Of a stretch of DNA of 64,000 bases, positions 63,392 through 64,000 are shown piece by piece. The notes beneath the pieces were generated by a model, which was not told the DNA's origin, searched no databases, and saw only the letters and a program-made list of their open reading frames with translations. Within the stretch, counting starts at the first letter, position 1, and every line of letters starts with the position of its first letter. The position numbers were made by a program, and so were the translations under genes. The DNA is from Streptomyces durmitorensis. GTDB taxonomy: Bacteria > Actinomycetota > Actinomycetes > Streptomycetales > Streptomycetaceae. Location of the stretch: contig NZ_CP097289.1 in the NCBI RefSeq assembly GCF_023498005.1, positions 1,054,001 through 1,118,000 on the forward strand, read 5' to 3'.

Positions 63392-64000
63392 TCAGCCCCT
63401 GCCGAAGTGCACCGCGGGGAAGGCGCCCGCCGCCCTGAGGGTTTTGGCGAAGCCGCCGGCCAGTTCGGTGAGGCGTGCGGTGGCGGCCGGGCCGAGGTGG
63501 TCGTACGGGGCGGCGTCGAGGCGGTCGGTGAGCACCTCGGTCTCGCCGCGCAGGGCCGTGCCCGCCTGCGTGAGGTCGCCTGCCCCGTCCAGCAGGCCGC
63601 GCTCGCGCAACTGGTCCCGGGCGGTGTCCCACTGCTGCGCGGACCACCCGCGGGTCCGCATGAACAACGCCGACGTCGGTGCCGTGCCGGTGGCGTTGTG
63701 CAGGACCAGCGCCTCGATGCCGGACAGACCTGCGATCGCCAGGGCGGCGAGGTGACCGTCACCCCGGTGTTCGCGCAGCAGTGTCGCGGCGTGCCACAGG
63801 GCCAGGTGCGGTTCTTCGGGTACGGGGAGGTCGGCGTTGGCGGCGTACAGCGGCCGTGCCTCCCGGCGGCAGGCTTCGGTGGCATGCAGCGCCAGTTCGG
63901 CCGCCTCGGTCATTTCCGTGGACGTGAGGACCTCCTTTCCGAGCAGTCGCTGCAGCGTCCGGTCCGCGCCGCGCAGCCGCGCCGTGAGCACCGTCTGCGG
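63392..64000 (-). CDS. SCO6745-like helix-turn-helix protein, 5' end cut by window
   Basis: The visible ~200 residues (VLTARLRGADRTLQRLLGKE; EPHLALWHAATLLREHRGDG; AALAIAGLSGIEALVLHNAT; RGWSAQQWDTARDQLRERGL) match the C-terminal two thirds of the actinobacterial SCO6745 family, which is of unknown function. The frame is open to the window edge, so the GTG at 63991 is not the true start. Confidence 0.75.
   Translation of the reverse strand, partial: PQTVLTARLRGADRTLQRLLGKEVLTSTEMTEAAELALHATEACRREARPLYAANADLPVPEEPHLALWHAATLLREHRGDGHLAALAIAGLSGIEALVLHNATGTAPTSALFMRTRGWSAQQWDTARDQLRERGLLDGAGDLTQAGTALRGETEVLTDRLDAAPYDHLGPAATARLTELAGGFAKTLRAAGAFPAVHFGRG

Overview
The window is high-GC actinobacterial chromosome, almost certainly Streptomyces: codon third positions are overwhelmingly G/C, ATGA/GTGA start-stop overlaps are everywhere, and the families present (two-gene DUF21 cassettes, GlxA-type and HxlR regulators, DUF574 methyltransferase, SCO6745-like protein, glyoxylate genes next to a RamB/ScfR-type regulator) are typical of that genus. 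No tRNA, rRNA, CRISPR array, transposase or integrase was found.

Layout. 0-2.4 kb: two membrane-anchored PQQ-type beta-propeller proteins. 2.5-5.5 kb (+) and 10.3-12.7 kb (-): two diverged copies of one cassette, each a 25-codon upstream ORF, a long DUF21-CBS-CorC/HlyC protein and a short DUF21-CBS protein, in opposite orientation around ABC-F, holin-like, cupin, GlxA-like and acyltransferase genes. 12.8-18.7 kb: BlaI/M56 pair, glyoxalase-like protein, leaderless V8-like protease with a carboxypeptidase-regulatory-like partner, a lone receiver-like protein and two related FVESP-motif proteins. 18.7-25.7 kb: fatty acid desaturase with its ferredoxin reductase, alcohol dehydrogenase, HxlR regulator fused to two SCP2-like domains, argG and an acetyltransferase. 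25.8-30.5 kb: a NikA-like lipoprotein and fused permease behind a Zur-like box, then an MFS gene broken by an in-frame TGA; no ATPase is present. 30.5-33.5 kb: cbiMNQO cobalt/nickel ECF importer with a cobalamin riboswitch.

33.7-39.6 kb: one operon for the acyl-CoA part of valine degradation (mmsA, acyl-CoA dehydrogenase, 3-hydroxyisobutyryl-CoA hydrolase, mmsB, enoyl-CoA hydratase), preceded by a second cobalamin riboswitch. 39.6-45.3 kb: RamB/ScfR-like regulator divergent from aceA, then aceB and a 3-hydroxybutyryl-CoA dehydrogenase (glyoxylate and short-chain acyl-CoA metabolism). 45.5-48.2 kb: a third cobalamin riboswitch and metE. Cobalt uptake, B12-linked propionyl-CoA supply and B12-independent methionine synthesis thus sit together under the same RNA sensor class.

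48.2-55.1 kb: a decayed NACHT/NLR-like gene, then a MarR-controlled catabolic operon (SDR, amidohydrolase, acyl-CoA ligase, MaoC hydratase, MHS transporter) ending in a truncated 39-codon remnant. 55.1-64 kb: two-component system, glyoxalase-like protein, fasciclin protein and RskA-like anti-sigma factor without a sigma gene, DUF574 methyltransferase, a RecA behind a LexA-like box, a nucleotidyltransferase fragment and a partial SCO6745-like gene.

The strongest candidates for something undescribed are the MGEPPST upstream ORFs in front of both CorB/CorC-like cassettes, and the cobalamin riboswitch in front of the valine operon. All calls are from reading sequence and family knowledge; no searches were run.
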